NCBI RefSeq assembly: GCF_933775445.1
Contig: NC_065878.1
Coordinates: 3,370,001-3,434,000 of the forward strand
Length of the DNA stretch: 64,000 bases
Source of the DNA: Argentina anserina
Lineage: Eukaryota; Streptophyta; Magnoliopsida; Rosales; Rosaceae
Direction of reading: 5' to 3'
Shown here: piece after piece, positions 24,618-37,600 of the stretch
Layout of the letters: each line of letters starts with the position of its first letter
Position numbering within the stretch: the stretch's first letter is position 1
Program-made: the position numbers and the translations under genes
Notes under the pieces: generated by a model
What the model saw: only the letters and a program-made list of their open reading frames with translations
Database searches by the model: none
What the model was told of the DNA's origin: nothing

Positions 24618-26620
24618 TTAGAAAATACTAGTATTAATAATCATTTGATAAATTGGTTAACATTTCTGGATAATACTCATTATTGGATGGCGAAAATAAC
24701 TCACATTGCCTAAATTTTTGCATTATTTTATTTTTCTTTCCGTGATAATACTCCTTATTTGTTGGAGTAAAATTGGTGGTTTGCATCGCTATGATCTCCT
24801 CTCTAGTACACTCTCTTTGCTCCTCCCTTTTTTTTTCTCTAAGCATTCTTTCCTCTTGAGCCTTCATCATAGATTCTCTTATGCCGCATATGTGTTCTAT
24901 TATCTGTTGTATATTTAAGGAGTTATTACATTAAAAAATATAGAAAATAACTTAGTGGTACTAGACCACATTTAAATTAACTAAAAACTCATTTTTCATA
25001 ATTCTTATACAAATTAAGACATAAGCCCAAACCCAAATAATAAGTAAAACAAAACTAATTAATTAATTAATGTAAAATTATCCAAAATACTCTTATTTTC
25101 GTAAAAATTACCAAATGTCACTCATATATCTAATAAATTTCTATCTCCTCATTTTTTAGTTTTTTTCTGGCAAATTTAAGTTTTCCGGCCAAATCAACGG
25201 CAATTTGGAGATGAGCCAATATATAAAGTTGTTACTTATGTCATGGGCTTTCATTTAAGTACCATATTACATATGTTTTGAGAAAATTTTGAAATTTTCG
25301 AATTTTGCTGACCAAAAACCACAGAAACAGTTAGTTTCGCAGTCGATAGTAGCAGCTATATTTATTGTCGACATTAGCAGTTAGATTCATAATCGACAGT
25401 AGCATGTACCTTCCAAGTCACAGTTGCATGTGTCTTCTAAGTCGACAGTAACAGCTAATTTTTAACTCGACAATAACAGTTAGTTTTTATAGTCGACAAT
25501 AGCAGTTAGTTTTATAATCAACAGTAGCAGATAACCTCTCAATTGATAGTATCAAATACTATGGGTCAAAGAGGGGTATAAAAGTAAAATATTTTATGAC
25601 ATGTGGCAACTTGCCATCATTTGGTCATTATTTGTAAATTTTGGTCTTTATTTGCTTTATCAAATTAAGTAGTGAGTTATTTGTAAACTAAATTGTTGTC
25701 GGGTACTTTTGAGTAGTTTGTTATAAAAAAAATACAAGTTTAATTTGAGTTTAGTGTTGTAGTATATTATTACAACAAAGAAAAATACAGTTTTTCTTTT
25801 TCAAATAATGAAATATATATATTCACTAAACAATGTTGATATGTATTTATGAAATTATTCACCAAAACAACAATAAAAATAGTTTTTAGAGCGGGATCCA
25901 CATGTGCTAGTATGCTAAAAGTAGTCCGAAAATGTTATTTCTAGCCCTTTAAGGCTACTTTTGGCACACTTTTATGACACACTAGGACATTATCCCATGA
26001 GTTGGAGACGGTGTGTGCCACAATGTGGGAATTATGGCATAATAGCCTATGTGTTGGAGAAGGCCTAAGGCTTTTGAAACATAATTTCTCTATGATGTTT
26101 CAATATTTTTTTTAGAAAAAAGTTTTTTTTTTAAACAATCCTTCTTGAATATAGACAATGTCTTACTTTTCAAAGAAACACATATTTTGGTATCTCGCGT
26201 TTTATAAACTTCATAATGGTGTCTATGTATAACACACTCCCAAAATCTCGGAGTAATTCTAAAACCTAGAAACGGTTTTGTGGAGGAGGGCGGCGGTGGC
26301 TTTCGTCCTCGTCAGTAGGAGGCGCTCCGGCGTGCGAGGTCTAGGTGTAGAGGCTTCTCTCCTATGAGCAGGCGAGGCTGTTGTGGTTTTGTGTCCTTTA
26401 CCAAATCAGAAGCGGTGGAGTTCGGACTTTTATTTCCAGCACAACGACAATGTTGGGGTTAGGTGTTGGCAGGTGGGCTTGTGGGCTACCCTTATTGCAC
26501 CTTGTTTTGCTAGCATCAGAGGATGGTTCAATTTGTCCAAATCCAACGTCATATGTCTCCAAGAGCAGTGACTCACTTCTCCAGTATCTCAGCGAACATT
26601 GATCAATATGTATCAACAGG
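24618..26620. other. AT-rich intergenic stretch with a possible further MULE-like segment
   Basis: No gene was seen. Sequences near 25071-25125 and the reverse complement of about 25670-25735 resemble each other (ccaaaatactc / actcaaaagtaccc, then accaaatgtcactca / acaaataactcact). They could be the terminal repeats of another degenerate element enclosing the minisatellite at 25325-25560. No target duplication was found. The GC-rich part at 26270-26400 has no recognisable coding content. Confidence 0.35.
25325..25560 (+). repeat. Degenerate ~30-bp minisatellite
   Basis: Seven or so irregular copies of a unit like agtcgacagtagcagttag, each followed by a TTTT-ATAA stretch. Copies diverge by substitutions and small gaps. 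Confidence 0.7.
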
Positions 26621-26835
26621 TTTGGTGAGAAAGAAGTAGATGAAGTACTTGTAGATCGAGTCATTTAACGCTGAGGCATGCCAAGCTATAAAGAGTACCT
26701 CATCAAGTATAGAGGCCCGCCCAATACGGAAGTAAGTTGGGAGTCTGAGGATACACTATGACAATTCAAGGACAAGATTCAGCGCTACAATGATGAAGGC
26801 GCGATGAGGGTATCGCGAGCTTAGGTGGGGGAGAG
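26621..26835 (+). pseudogene. Ty3/gypsy chromovirus remnant: chromodomain and polypurine tract
   Basis: One frame reads FGEKEVDEVLVDRVI, a stop, R, a stop, then GMPSYKEYLIKYRGPP, SWESEDTL and QFKDKIQRYNDEGAM before stopping. This is the typical C-terminal chromodomain of chromovirus integrase (YLIKY-G and SWE-E motifs) with several in-frame stops. It is followed by a purine tract (ggtgggggagag) and the start of an LTR. All upstream gag-pol is missing. Confidence 0.75.
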
Positions 26836-29769
26836 TATCATGCCCCACCAAACTAATCATAAATTTCCTTAAGAAGTTTTGGAGTAAGCATGTCTCAATG
26901 AAGGTTGTGGAGAAGACTTGAGCATTCTAAGCGCATGCGAAAGGCTTTAGAACCCTTTGGACGGTCATAGAATGTTCTAGAATGTATTGGAAGTCTCCGA
27001 AAGAATTAGGAGGCCTTGAGATATCTCTGGAATTCTCTTGAAAGAGGCTAAGAGATCAATACCACTTTGGAAGTCTCTAGAATACTCAAGGTACATCTTA
27101 GGCTTGTGTAGACTTGTATAGAGTTCTCTAGAAATCTCTACACGTGTACATAGTCCTAGAATTCTATATAACTTTAAAGGTAGGAGGATGTAATACCCCA
27201 CAAATTACTATTTACTATTTAGTACTCTAAGGTTATATTAACTTAGAATTAATTCAATTTCTCTTCTAATATTTCTCTTTAGAAACTAATGATGCTAAGG
27301 TTCATACTTTCAAAGATATAAAATTTATTTTTGTAAGTATTAGATCACGATTTGAATACTTTAGCTCATTTTTTTGCGTATACTCGATACTTTGTGATCA
27401 AGTTTAAGATTAATACTAATAGTATTATCTTTTATGCATTATATTAGTGTTAGATAGTGCAAATATATTGAAAACCTTATGAAAGGAATATACTAAATTC
27501 TTTTACTTTTTAGAATAACACATATAAATGTGTTTTTTATATCTATATATATATAATCCTTATGCCAATATGTTTCGAACCTAGCTGATTTATTTTTATG
27601 TTTTACCCCATTACACTTTTTTTTTCTTTGCCAACAACCACACTAACTAGATAGGTCATCACTCCATATTAATTATTGAGAAGGGTAGGTAAGAATTGAA
27701 CTTTTGTGTTCCTTCTTGGCCTATTTATAGTTGTGAGCTGCCTCAAGTTTCTCCACACTTCAAAATCAGAAATCATGCAAGTCTAGAATTCCCTTAGTTG
27801 ATAGAAAACTCAACCATCCAATGTTTCTCAAGCAAAATTCTAGTTTTCACTCTTTCTCTCTTAAACAAGTTTCTTCTTTACTAAAGTAATCCAACTTTGG
27901 ATCCACATCAAAACCCTCCTTTCACCTCTGAAACTTCAAGGTAAGTACATCTTACATCCTTATAATCTTTTGTCTTTTAAGATTTATCAAAGTGCATAGT
28001 TAAGGATAAAATGGAAAATACCATATTTTGGTAAGAGTTATATTTTCGTATTTTATAACATCTGAGTTTGTCCAAGGTAACAATAGCATTAAATTCCTCC
28101 TGAAAAATGCTTCAATTTAGGCTTTTGAACCACTCAAAAATGTTTAGAATGACTAATCAAAGTTAGAGTTAATAAACTCACTGAAAATCTTTTGTAGCAC
28201 TCACAACTTTAAAAACTCATATCTCACTCATTTCTTAACCATTTTCCACAAACTTTATATAAAAATTAAAGCATAAGACCTCTACTTTTAATCTGGAAAG
28301 TTTCAGAAGAAATGATAAAATTTTGTTACAAGTAGAATATGTAGACTTCTAAAATGATAACTTGATGATCGGTTTTTGCACTGCTACTGTGTTTGAACTT
28401 TTGGACTCAATGATTTTGAACTAGACTATATGACTTATCATATTAGATTCCTTACGAAAAAGCCTTGAACATAGACTCATCACTTATCTAATTTGGACGT
28501 TTATTGATTGAGTTATCGATACGGAAAGTTGACAGACTTTGACACTATTATTTGAATGACAATTGCTACTTTGGACAAAGACTTTCCTTATTATGAGAGA
28601 AATGACTACTAATCCTTTTACTACTAACTAATATTATCTAATTACTTTTAACTTAAAAGTACATTTACTTTATTTGCATATTTACTTTCAAGTTTATTAA
28701 CTTGTTTATTTCATGCATACATTGAGTTATTGATAAGTGTTTATATCTTGGTGTAAGATTATATATATTATTTAAATATTATCTTAATTACTAAATTTGT
28801 GATATTCTATTGAAGTTATTGAGTTAGAGGTGTGAAGCCAGGTGATTAGTACTATTCTGTGCTTAAGTGAATTGTTGATAAAATTGTTTTGTGCTTTGTG
28901 AGTTAGTCTTGGGTCCTAGTCCCTACAGATAGTGCACTATTATACTCATAGGAGAATTGACCTTGAGTATACATACTTTGGTGTTGGCCTCGGTATGCTG
29001 AGGCTTATCCGTGTTTTTGGTAAACGTGAACCCTAACATGTGACTTTGTGATCAATTACCAATTTTCTTGAAAATTCACACAATTAATTGAATATATTGA
29101 TGCTGATATGTATATCTATATGCATAAGTAAGAATTTGTGTGACCAAATACACCTGGTTCTTGGTACATTTTACTTGGTTGTTCATATTTGAATTTCTCA
29201 TTAGCCAAATTATTATAAGAATGTATTATGTACTTACTGGGTCTGTGTTACTCATGATGCTACACAATCTGCTTAGGAAATGGGAGACTCATGTAAAAAA
29301 GTAAATAAAATGATGGTTTTCCTTCAAATACTATTTCAAGACAATAAATGTGAGACTCATGTATCTTCGCTAAATTTCATCCGATGTATAGTAAAATAAC
29401 TCTGATTTTGTTTTCCTAATAAAAGTATTATTCAGATATATAATTCTCTCAGTTTTATTAAGGAAATTTTATTGGTTTTAATGTCACACCTCTAATTCGG
29501 GAACCATATTTCCATATAATAGTGGTCTCAGATTTGGGAGCGTGACAGAGGAGGAAGCCACTCTTCTCGTTTGGATCATCAAGCAACAATCTCTCAAGCA
29601 CACTTGTAAACACTCTTGTAAAGTTTTCTTAGCTTAATACAAGTTCTCTTTCAGACTTCTCTTGTCTTTTAGTTGTTATAGCCAAGCGTTTGCAAGAGTT
29701 AGACTGACTTAGTATAGGGGAAGTGCTAAGCATGCACGAGTTGCATAGCAAAAGAGTAAGCTCATGACA
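26836..29769 (+). repeat. 3' LTR of the chromovirus remnant, split by a nested solo LTR
   Basis: The LTR appears to start TATCATGCCCC (TG decayed to TA) right after the polypurine tract and to end near CTCATGACA at about 29769. Its two parts, 26836-27188 (with a TATATAA near 27164) and about 29548-29769, total roughly 570 bp. They are interrupted by the 2359-bp solo LTR, which therefore inserted later. The right border is inferred from the TG/CA convention. Confidence 0.55.
27189..29547 (+). repeat. 2359-bp solo LTR (gypsy type) with 5-bp target duplication
   Basis: It begins TGTAATACCCCAC and ends TGGGAGCGTGACA, with GAGGA on both sides (27184-27188 and 29548-29552). The TGTAATACCCC start and GTGACA end are typical of long plant Ty3/gypsy LTRs. 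There is no internal coding sequence or second LTR, so it is the product of LTR-LTR recombination. Confidence 0.88.
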
Positions 29770-30304
29770 CTAAATTTAGTTTTTGAAAATCTTTAGCAAT
29801 TCCTTTTCAATTTTTTGAGAATGTAGTTTAGAAATTCCTTGTTTTTTAGTAGTTGAGAATTGAGTTTTTTTTTTGGTCAATTTCGAGAATTGAGTTTTGA
29901 GAGGTCTCAAATACCTCAATCCCTATTTGAGCCCCAGCTTACAGACTAAATGATTTTGACAATTGATAGTGTTTCACTTTCCAAAATATTCAGCATTTTT
30001 TCAGTTGTTTAAAGTTTCTCTACAATTTTCCTAAGATGAAAAATATCCTGTTAGATTTTGTTGATTCATGTTGGATAATCGTTTCTGTATAAGAATACAT
30101 ATAGTTTGATAGTTTTCCATTGCAAATGATATGATGATGATTCTATTGCCGGTTATCACCTAAATGCACAAAGTGTGCATCAGTCACATTAACATAGGCG
30201 AAAGATGACTTGATAAAATAACGATAATGATGATAGAAAAGGCTGCTTCAAGATAACACTTTAGCTCTCTTTTGTGAAGCATCAATATGAGGCCACCCTC
30301 TAGT
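29770..30304. other. AT-rich spacer, nothing recognised
   Basis: No open frame, repeat pair or splice-linked exon is seen between the chromovirus LTR and the Copia-type LTR at 30305. Confidence 0.5.
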
Positions 30305-30800
30305 TGTTGGGTTTCCAACCCATGTGTTTTTCCTAAGATGGTTTCTTAGAGTATAGTGTTCCAGTAAGGATAGGGAATCCTTATTGATGATGGTTTACTT
30401 GTAGAAGGAGGAGGCTTTACAAACCACTATTAGGAATAGGATTGCTATTTGGTGAGGAAACATGTTTGTCCTTATGGCTATATAAGGAGGGGTTATGCTC
30501 TAGGTTTAGACATTACAGAAACAAAGAGCATAGTGTGTTACATTCTCGGTTAGAGGGTGAGAGAGGGTAGAGAGGAGAAAGATAGGAAGAGAAGAGAGTC
30601 ATTGTTTTCTTAGTCTTTCTTGTGTACCCATTATTAATATAGTGGAAGTGTGTTTCTGTCCGATGAATGTATGCAAAACTATTTGCTGAACCACCTTAAA
30701 TCTGTGTTCCTGTGTTCTTTTCTTTATAGTTGTTTCTCTTGGTTTGCTGTGCTTGTTCTGTTTCTCTGACTAACTTGTTTCTCTTTGTAGTATCATAGGC
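30305..30800 (+). repeat. Lone Copia-type LTR related to the element at 879-3381
   Basis: It starts TGTTGGGTTTCCAACCCATG and follows the LTRs at 879 and 2892 for about 475 bp (same TATA region gctatataaggagg and same ctgactaacttg end). It then diverges near 30779. The following tagtatcatagg resembles a decayed primer binding site, so this may be the 5' end of a truncated element rather than a true solo LTR. No target duplication was found. Confidence 0.75.
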
Positions 30801-31143
30801 TTCATAAAATTAGGTTGAGAAAACAAAAAACTGACTAATTTGGAAACTCATATATCTCATTCCACTCTTAGAACATTGATGTTCTGATGAACAACGTTCT
30901 GGTTCTTACAAAATTGGGGCGAGATGACAGAAACTATTTACAAGAATGATAAAAGGGTAAAAAAGTGGGTAAATAAGAAAAACTATACAACCCCACCCAA
31001 TTGATCCATCTCGATCAGCTATACTTTGTTCCAAGACTATACTGATGTGAATTTAAATGGTTAATGTACAGAAAAAAAACAAATTAATGAGGTGCCAGCA
31101 AAAACTCAGCACCAAATTAGCAGGGTAGGATGACTTGCCTTCC
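30801..31143. other. Spacer and probable 3' UTR of the Lon gene
   Basis: No gene was seen. The part adjoining 31143 should hold the Lon 3' untranslated region on the minus strand. Confidence 0.45.
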
Positions 31144-31594
31144 CTAGTTCTCGTCATCACCAAAAGCCAAGTTGAATATCTGACTGTAGTCATCTACAAA
31201 GTGAACATCCAGGCCTTCCTTTACATTGGGGGTAAGTTCCTCAAAATCCCTCTTGTTAGCTGAAGGGAATATGATTGTCCTGACTCCACCCCTTGTCGCT
31301 GCTATTGTTTTCTCCTTTACCTAAATTTTTTTTTTGCAAATATGAAACGTCAGATCCACCACAATGTGCTCAAGAGAGCAGACATGAATACACAATTAAA
31401 AAACAAATTAGTGGAATGGTTATAGAAATCTATAGGGACTTGAGAGTAACATTGAGGCTAGCTTTCACAGAGCTTCATGGAGCTGAAATCTTCATCATAA
31501 GGAACCAGGAGTGTATCATCAAAAATCACATAAAAAATTTAGACATACCATGATTTCCTAAAATAAAGAAGGAACTAGTATGACTTGAATCATA

Positions 31595-31640
<46 letters not shown>

Positions 31641-34600
31641 CATGTGCAGCATACCCCGCCAATTGGAAGGATCCTCCCAGTCAGTGTCACTTCCCCGGTC
31701 ATTGCTAAATCCTTCTTGACAGGCTTCTTCATGGCAAGGGAGAGCATGGATGTTATCATTGTACAACCAGCACTAGGGCCATCCTTTGGTATGGCCCCTG
31801 CAGGAATATGGAGATGAAGCTTGGAATCGGCAAAGAAAGTGTTATCTGGCTCTTTATCAAGCAATACCGATCTGGCAACAGTGTGAGCAATACGTGCACT
31901 TTCTCTCATGACATCACCAAGTTGGCCCGTGATTTGAAGTGCTCCTTTCCCCTTACCTTCCTCAATCTGAGTGGTCTCTATATACAAGGGGCAGCCACCC
32001 ATGGCAGTCCAAGCAAGACCCATAACAACTCCAACTGGAGTCTGATCATAGATGTGTTCAGCATGGAAAACAGGGTTCCCAACAAAATCACATAAGTTTG
32101 ATGAGTCAACCAACACTTTCTCAGCTGTTTTTGTTGCTTCGCTTTTAGAAATATTTCCAGCATCTGTTGAAACCTGTAAACACGAACACAATCATCAAAT
32201 AACAAGCCTTAGCAGGTTTCATGGAACTTTTACACCTTAGTAACTTTTCTCTCATCAAAACTGAAATTCTGTATCCAAACCGCCGTCTTACCAAACTTCT
32301 ATTTCTTTCAGTTACATATACAAAATAATATGACCATCTTTTTTAAATCCCGTAGCATGGAGGTCCATAAAATTGCAGTGCATAATAAACAATTCTTAGC
32401 CAAGGACCAACTACAGTACTTATGCATTGTTCTCCTTCTCTTTAAATTTGGAATTGATTTGACTGCATTCAAGTTGCAACATAACTCATTCCCAGTAACT
32501 TAAAAATTCATTAGACTCCTGTTTTGGTTAAGAAACTAAGAAACAACAGATACCTTTAAATCAACAATATGGTCGTCCCTATCTGCAACCTCAACTTCAA
32601 CAACTGCCAGTTCATCTGAGAGAGACTGTGTTTGATCACCAACTGCCATTTCATTTGCTGCTCCTTGTCTAACAAGTCGCAGAGCTATCTGCCATGCAAA
32701 AGTAAGATGTATTAAAACAATTTTACTGTTTAGAGGAACTAATACTCATAATTATAGCATTATCCAAAGGGACCTGATACACAACATTGTTACAGGAGAT
32801 TATGGGCTTGTTCTGGTTTCAAGATTTTATGGTCAAATCATTAATCATGGACCTAACAAACCTATCTTGGCCTGGACCTGAAAGATAACTACGGGCATAA
32901 GGTACTTGTTTTCATGACTATAAAATTTCAATTTTTGTAGCCATTATTCTATAGTACTCTCTCAAACCTTGCGGTAGATCCTTTCTATGTGCTGCTGGAG
33001 ATTCCTAACACCTGCTTCCCGGCAATAATTTTCAATGAGTGCAAGAAGAGCTGCATCAGTCACCTCAACCTGAAATATGTCAAATACCGTATACATGAAT
33101 ATTAATGCACAAATTTTTATACAAATACGATATTAGATGGTGACATAATCAGGACCTGTTCAGGTTTAATGCCACATGCTTCACGTGTGGTTCTCTCCAA
33201 GTACTCTCTAGCAATGTGCATTTTCTCATCAGTAATGTACCCGGCAATGGAGACAACCTCCATTCTGTCCAACAGGGGAGTTGGAATCCAGTGCACAACA
33301 TTTGCTGTACAAACAAACAGAACCTACAATAAAATTCCCAAGGCATGATTTATCAAGCTATTTTTCAAGATTAGCTAAAAGGAGGGAAAGAAGCCCTTCT
33401 TAAGTGATGTTTGTTAGAATCATCTGTTGCATAACTCACAAAGACATTTTGCAATCATCCATTCAATACTAAATATTCAGGAGATTAGGAGACTACATCT
33501 TTCCTATTGTTACTAGTACAAACACAAATTTATCATGATGAAGTTATATATGCTACATTTGCTAGTCAGTTCCTCTCTTTTCAATTTTAATGCATACGTC
33601 TCTCAGTACATAGATATCTAGAAGTGCACATTTGGGTGTTCCCATTCCTTTAGATAGACGGTTTTAATTAATGGTGACCCCAGGCACCAGATGGTTCGAA
33701 GATCATAAACAATTTTAACAGAAAAATAGCAATTTCCTATGCAAAGGGTGATTAGCATTTGCTTACCTTTGATAGGTCGATTGGAATATCAAGATAATGG
33801 TCTAGAAAATTAGCATTTTGCTCTGGATCAAGAAGCTCCAACAATGCACTTGCTGGATCACCAGAATGTCCCCTTCCCAACTGGCAGAAAATGAGGTAAA
33901 CTTCAAGATTGAAACCATCAATTATGAATGAAACTTGAAACACAAATATTATTGTTACAAAAGCATGTTATAGAATCTGGACTACAGAATCGACCTAGAG
34001 TCTGATGCAAGACATCTAACAATTTATTACCTTGTCAATCTCATCGATCAGAATCAAAGGGTTAGCTGTTCCCACAGTTTTAAGGCATTGTACCATCTTT
34101 CCTGGCATAGCACCAACGTAGGTTCGACGATGCCCCTATATATATATATATATTTTTTTTTTAATTAACTTTTTATAGCCGCATGTTGCAGGAATCAATA
34201 TTACAGTCAATAAAGGTTTCCATACCTTAATTTCAGCTATATCAGTTAACCCTCCTACTGAAAATCGAAAGAAATCACGGTGCAAGGCACGTGCAATTGA
34301 ACGACCAATGCTGGTTTTTCCTACTCCAGGTGGGCCAGCGAGACAGATGATTTTCCCTGTGGCATATAATCAAAGCATTATAAATCAATACTCTATTGTA
34401 ATTACATAAATCACACAATTTGCAAGCAATGCCCCCAACTTGATAAAATTTAAATAAAATAAGAACCAAGATCATGGAAAACAGAATCAATCCCAAACAT
34501 CAAGGTAGACAACTATGAAAGAAGAAGACTATACTAACCTTCTGATATTCCTCTGAGCTTTCCAACAGCAATAAATTCCAATATTCTTTCTTTTACTTCA

Positions 34601-37600
34601 GTTAATCCATAATGATCTTCATCAAGAACTTTCTGTGCCCGAAGAACGTCAAAATTCTCATCACTGCATTAGGAGTTGAGAAGAAAAAAATTATGAAAGG
34701 TCAACACTCAATAAGGAGCACAGTTTTCTACAAATAAGAGAATAAAGACACACAGCCCAACATATCTCCAGATTATCTTTCTATAAAAGTAGAAGAGTAG
34801 AAACAATAAAGGTTTAGTCTACAGTACAGTCAATCCCCTACCGGTCTAAAACTTTTTTTTTAAATTGATGTTTAAGAACTTCCACAAGTACCATGGTTTA
34901 AAAATCCTCTATTTTCAAATATTGTAAAGCATTATAAAAATAAATCACAGATGTGGCAGCATTGGTTATGAATGATTGTCAATGCTTATCCTACCACACT
35001 TTGTCCCAAAAAAATCGGAACAGATTAGCAAATTCTTTCATCAATCTAATCTAACACTCTAACCAGAATGAGATGAAAGTTGTACAATCTCAGAAATAAA
35101 CCCCTCCCTCGTCATAAATTTAAGGAAAACAAATAGAGCAATTACCTGTAACTTTCCCAGGGAAGTGAAATCAACCAATCTAGATAATTACGTGTTACAT
35201 TAAATTCACTGGAACTGGCATCCAACAGCTGCATTTTGCTAAGCTCTTCTTCTATGACTTGCAAAACATTAGGTGGGCATTTTTCCCTATTTGGTTCAAG
35301 CCTCTCCCTAAACTTTTCTGCACCGGAAGACCAAAAAAGAAAAGCAAAATTTACTTCTATCTGAATGAACAATTAATATCTAAATCAATTCATCCATTTA
35401 TCAACATATAAGTTTCATGCTTCATAAGTGCTGCATACAAAAAGTTATTCATACATATATGTACAGACAGTCTGACAGTATATTTGGAGTAGACTATAAA
35501 AAAAACACATATGCCAACAAAATGGATGACTACATAACACTAACCACAAAGCGCTGTTCTACCATCAGCATCTAATCCCAGTTCCTGAATCAAGTTAACC
35601 CAAGTAAATGTCAATGAGGCACAATGTGGAATAAGGAAACTGAGAAAAAAGCTCCCGAAAGATAACCAAATTATGATAGTAATAATCATATATAGCCACT
35701 TAGATGCAGTCCTAGCAAGACTTGACTTGGAAAAAAGATATATTTGATAACATGGGGACAAGTACCTTTTTTATTGCTTTAAGCTGCTCATTTAAGACGT
35801 TGCGACGTTGCTCAGCATGCATCTTCTGTTCCATTTTTTCCATAAGAGATGCCTGAGTATGACACACAAAACAAAGTTCTTAATATGATAAAATCTATAT
35901 TATGTTCTTCATGATTGTAAGAATAGGTGTAGGTGTCATACCAAAACACATTTGCATAGTGCCATTTTGTCATACCTGAATTTTACTGACCTCCATCTCT
36001 TTCTTCACTAAATCTAGTGTGAGCTTCAAACGTTCATGCACCTGAAGGAATAGTGGTAAAGATAAGGCAAACAAAGATACAAATAAAATCAACAAGAACA
36101 AGAAGGCTATTTGATCAATGAACACAAGATTTTGAAGATTTATGTCTCTTAAAATATACATACATTACTGATCAGATATCAAAAGATTTGGTATTTTTGA
36201 TCCAAACCATTGTGATAACAGCACATATTAAAATTGAGCTCTTAAATTATCATCCATGAACATTAAGATTGCGTACTCACATCTAGCTCTTCAAGTACTT
36301 GTTGGCATTGCAATTTGTTTGCACCAGATATAGCAGCTCCAAAATCTGCTATCCTTGTACAGTTAAAATCACTTATATGCTGCACAAATTGAAAGCAAAA
36401 GAGCAAGTTAAAAGGAAGGAAATGAAAATCCAAATAATCATTTACCTAGAAGGACTGTATACAAAACAATTATCTGACAGTCATTATAATGACGTTATGA
36501 AGCATATAATTAAAGACAAGTGGAACCAAAATGATGGAAAAATAAAAAAGAGATTTCACTGAAGATGCAAGAACAAAGTCGCTAATGAAGCAATAAGCAC
36601 AGACAATTAAAAGATGCTATGATGTCCCAACACTATGGAAAACAGAGAAAACCTGGCTGTATGTTTGAGCATGATCTCTCCAAAGAGCACTAGTCTTCAG
36701 AACGTCACCTAGAGTTGATATAACCTCAGATGATGTTGCCTTTATGATATCATCATCCTTTTCATATGGGTTATCCTGTAATACAGATTCTATCCAGATA
36801 AGAAATGGAGAAACGAAAATCTATACGTGGGCGTGAAACCTCCCAAAGAAATTAATTTGGGACAAATTAAAATCTAATGAAGATATCTGACCTTGAGATG
36901 ATCAACTTTTACAGTCACAGGATCCTCATCAACCTCCAGATAAAATAAGAACCTTACTCAGAATGTCAATTGTGAAATCAAAATTACAATTCTTATACAT
37001 GTATGCTTTCATGTAATTACATTTGGATGCATATACTTAAATTCTGAAGAACTTCCCTAGAAATCAAATTAATCTCATGAAGCATGAATCATATAGAAGG
37101 TAATTATGAACGACTCTTGTTACCAGGACATCAATAGATGTATAGTCTGTTGTGTTTTTGGCTCGTTGATGCATGTTGGAGTTAGGATTCAGTAATCAAA
37201 TCCAGGTTTAGAAAGGAAATAAGTTAGCACAGCTTTTCTATATGTTTTAGGAGAGTATATCTTCCAATATTCTATTAGGATTTGTGTTAGGTTTAGTAAT
37301 CCTAGTCCATATTGTATTAAGCAGCCCCTATTGATATAAATAGGGCTGCAGGGAGGGTTTTAGAGAGAGAGACAGAAATCCTAAAGAGAGAGCTAAGGGT
37401 GATAGAGAGATAGGAGCTAGACAGGGAGGGGTTAAGGTCTGCAATAAGTACTTGTACCTAAATTCTTCAGTACTAGTAAATCTCTCAAGAGAGATCACAG
37501 TGGAGGTAGGCTTCAGCTGAACCACTATAACTTTGGTGTGTTTCTGTTTACTCTTCTTTGCTTATATCGCAAATAACTATCAAGATCTAAAGGCGCTTAT

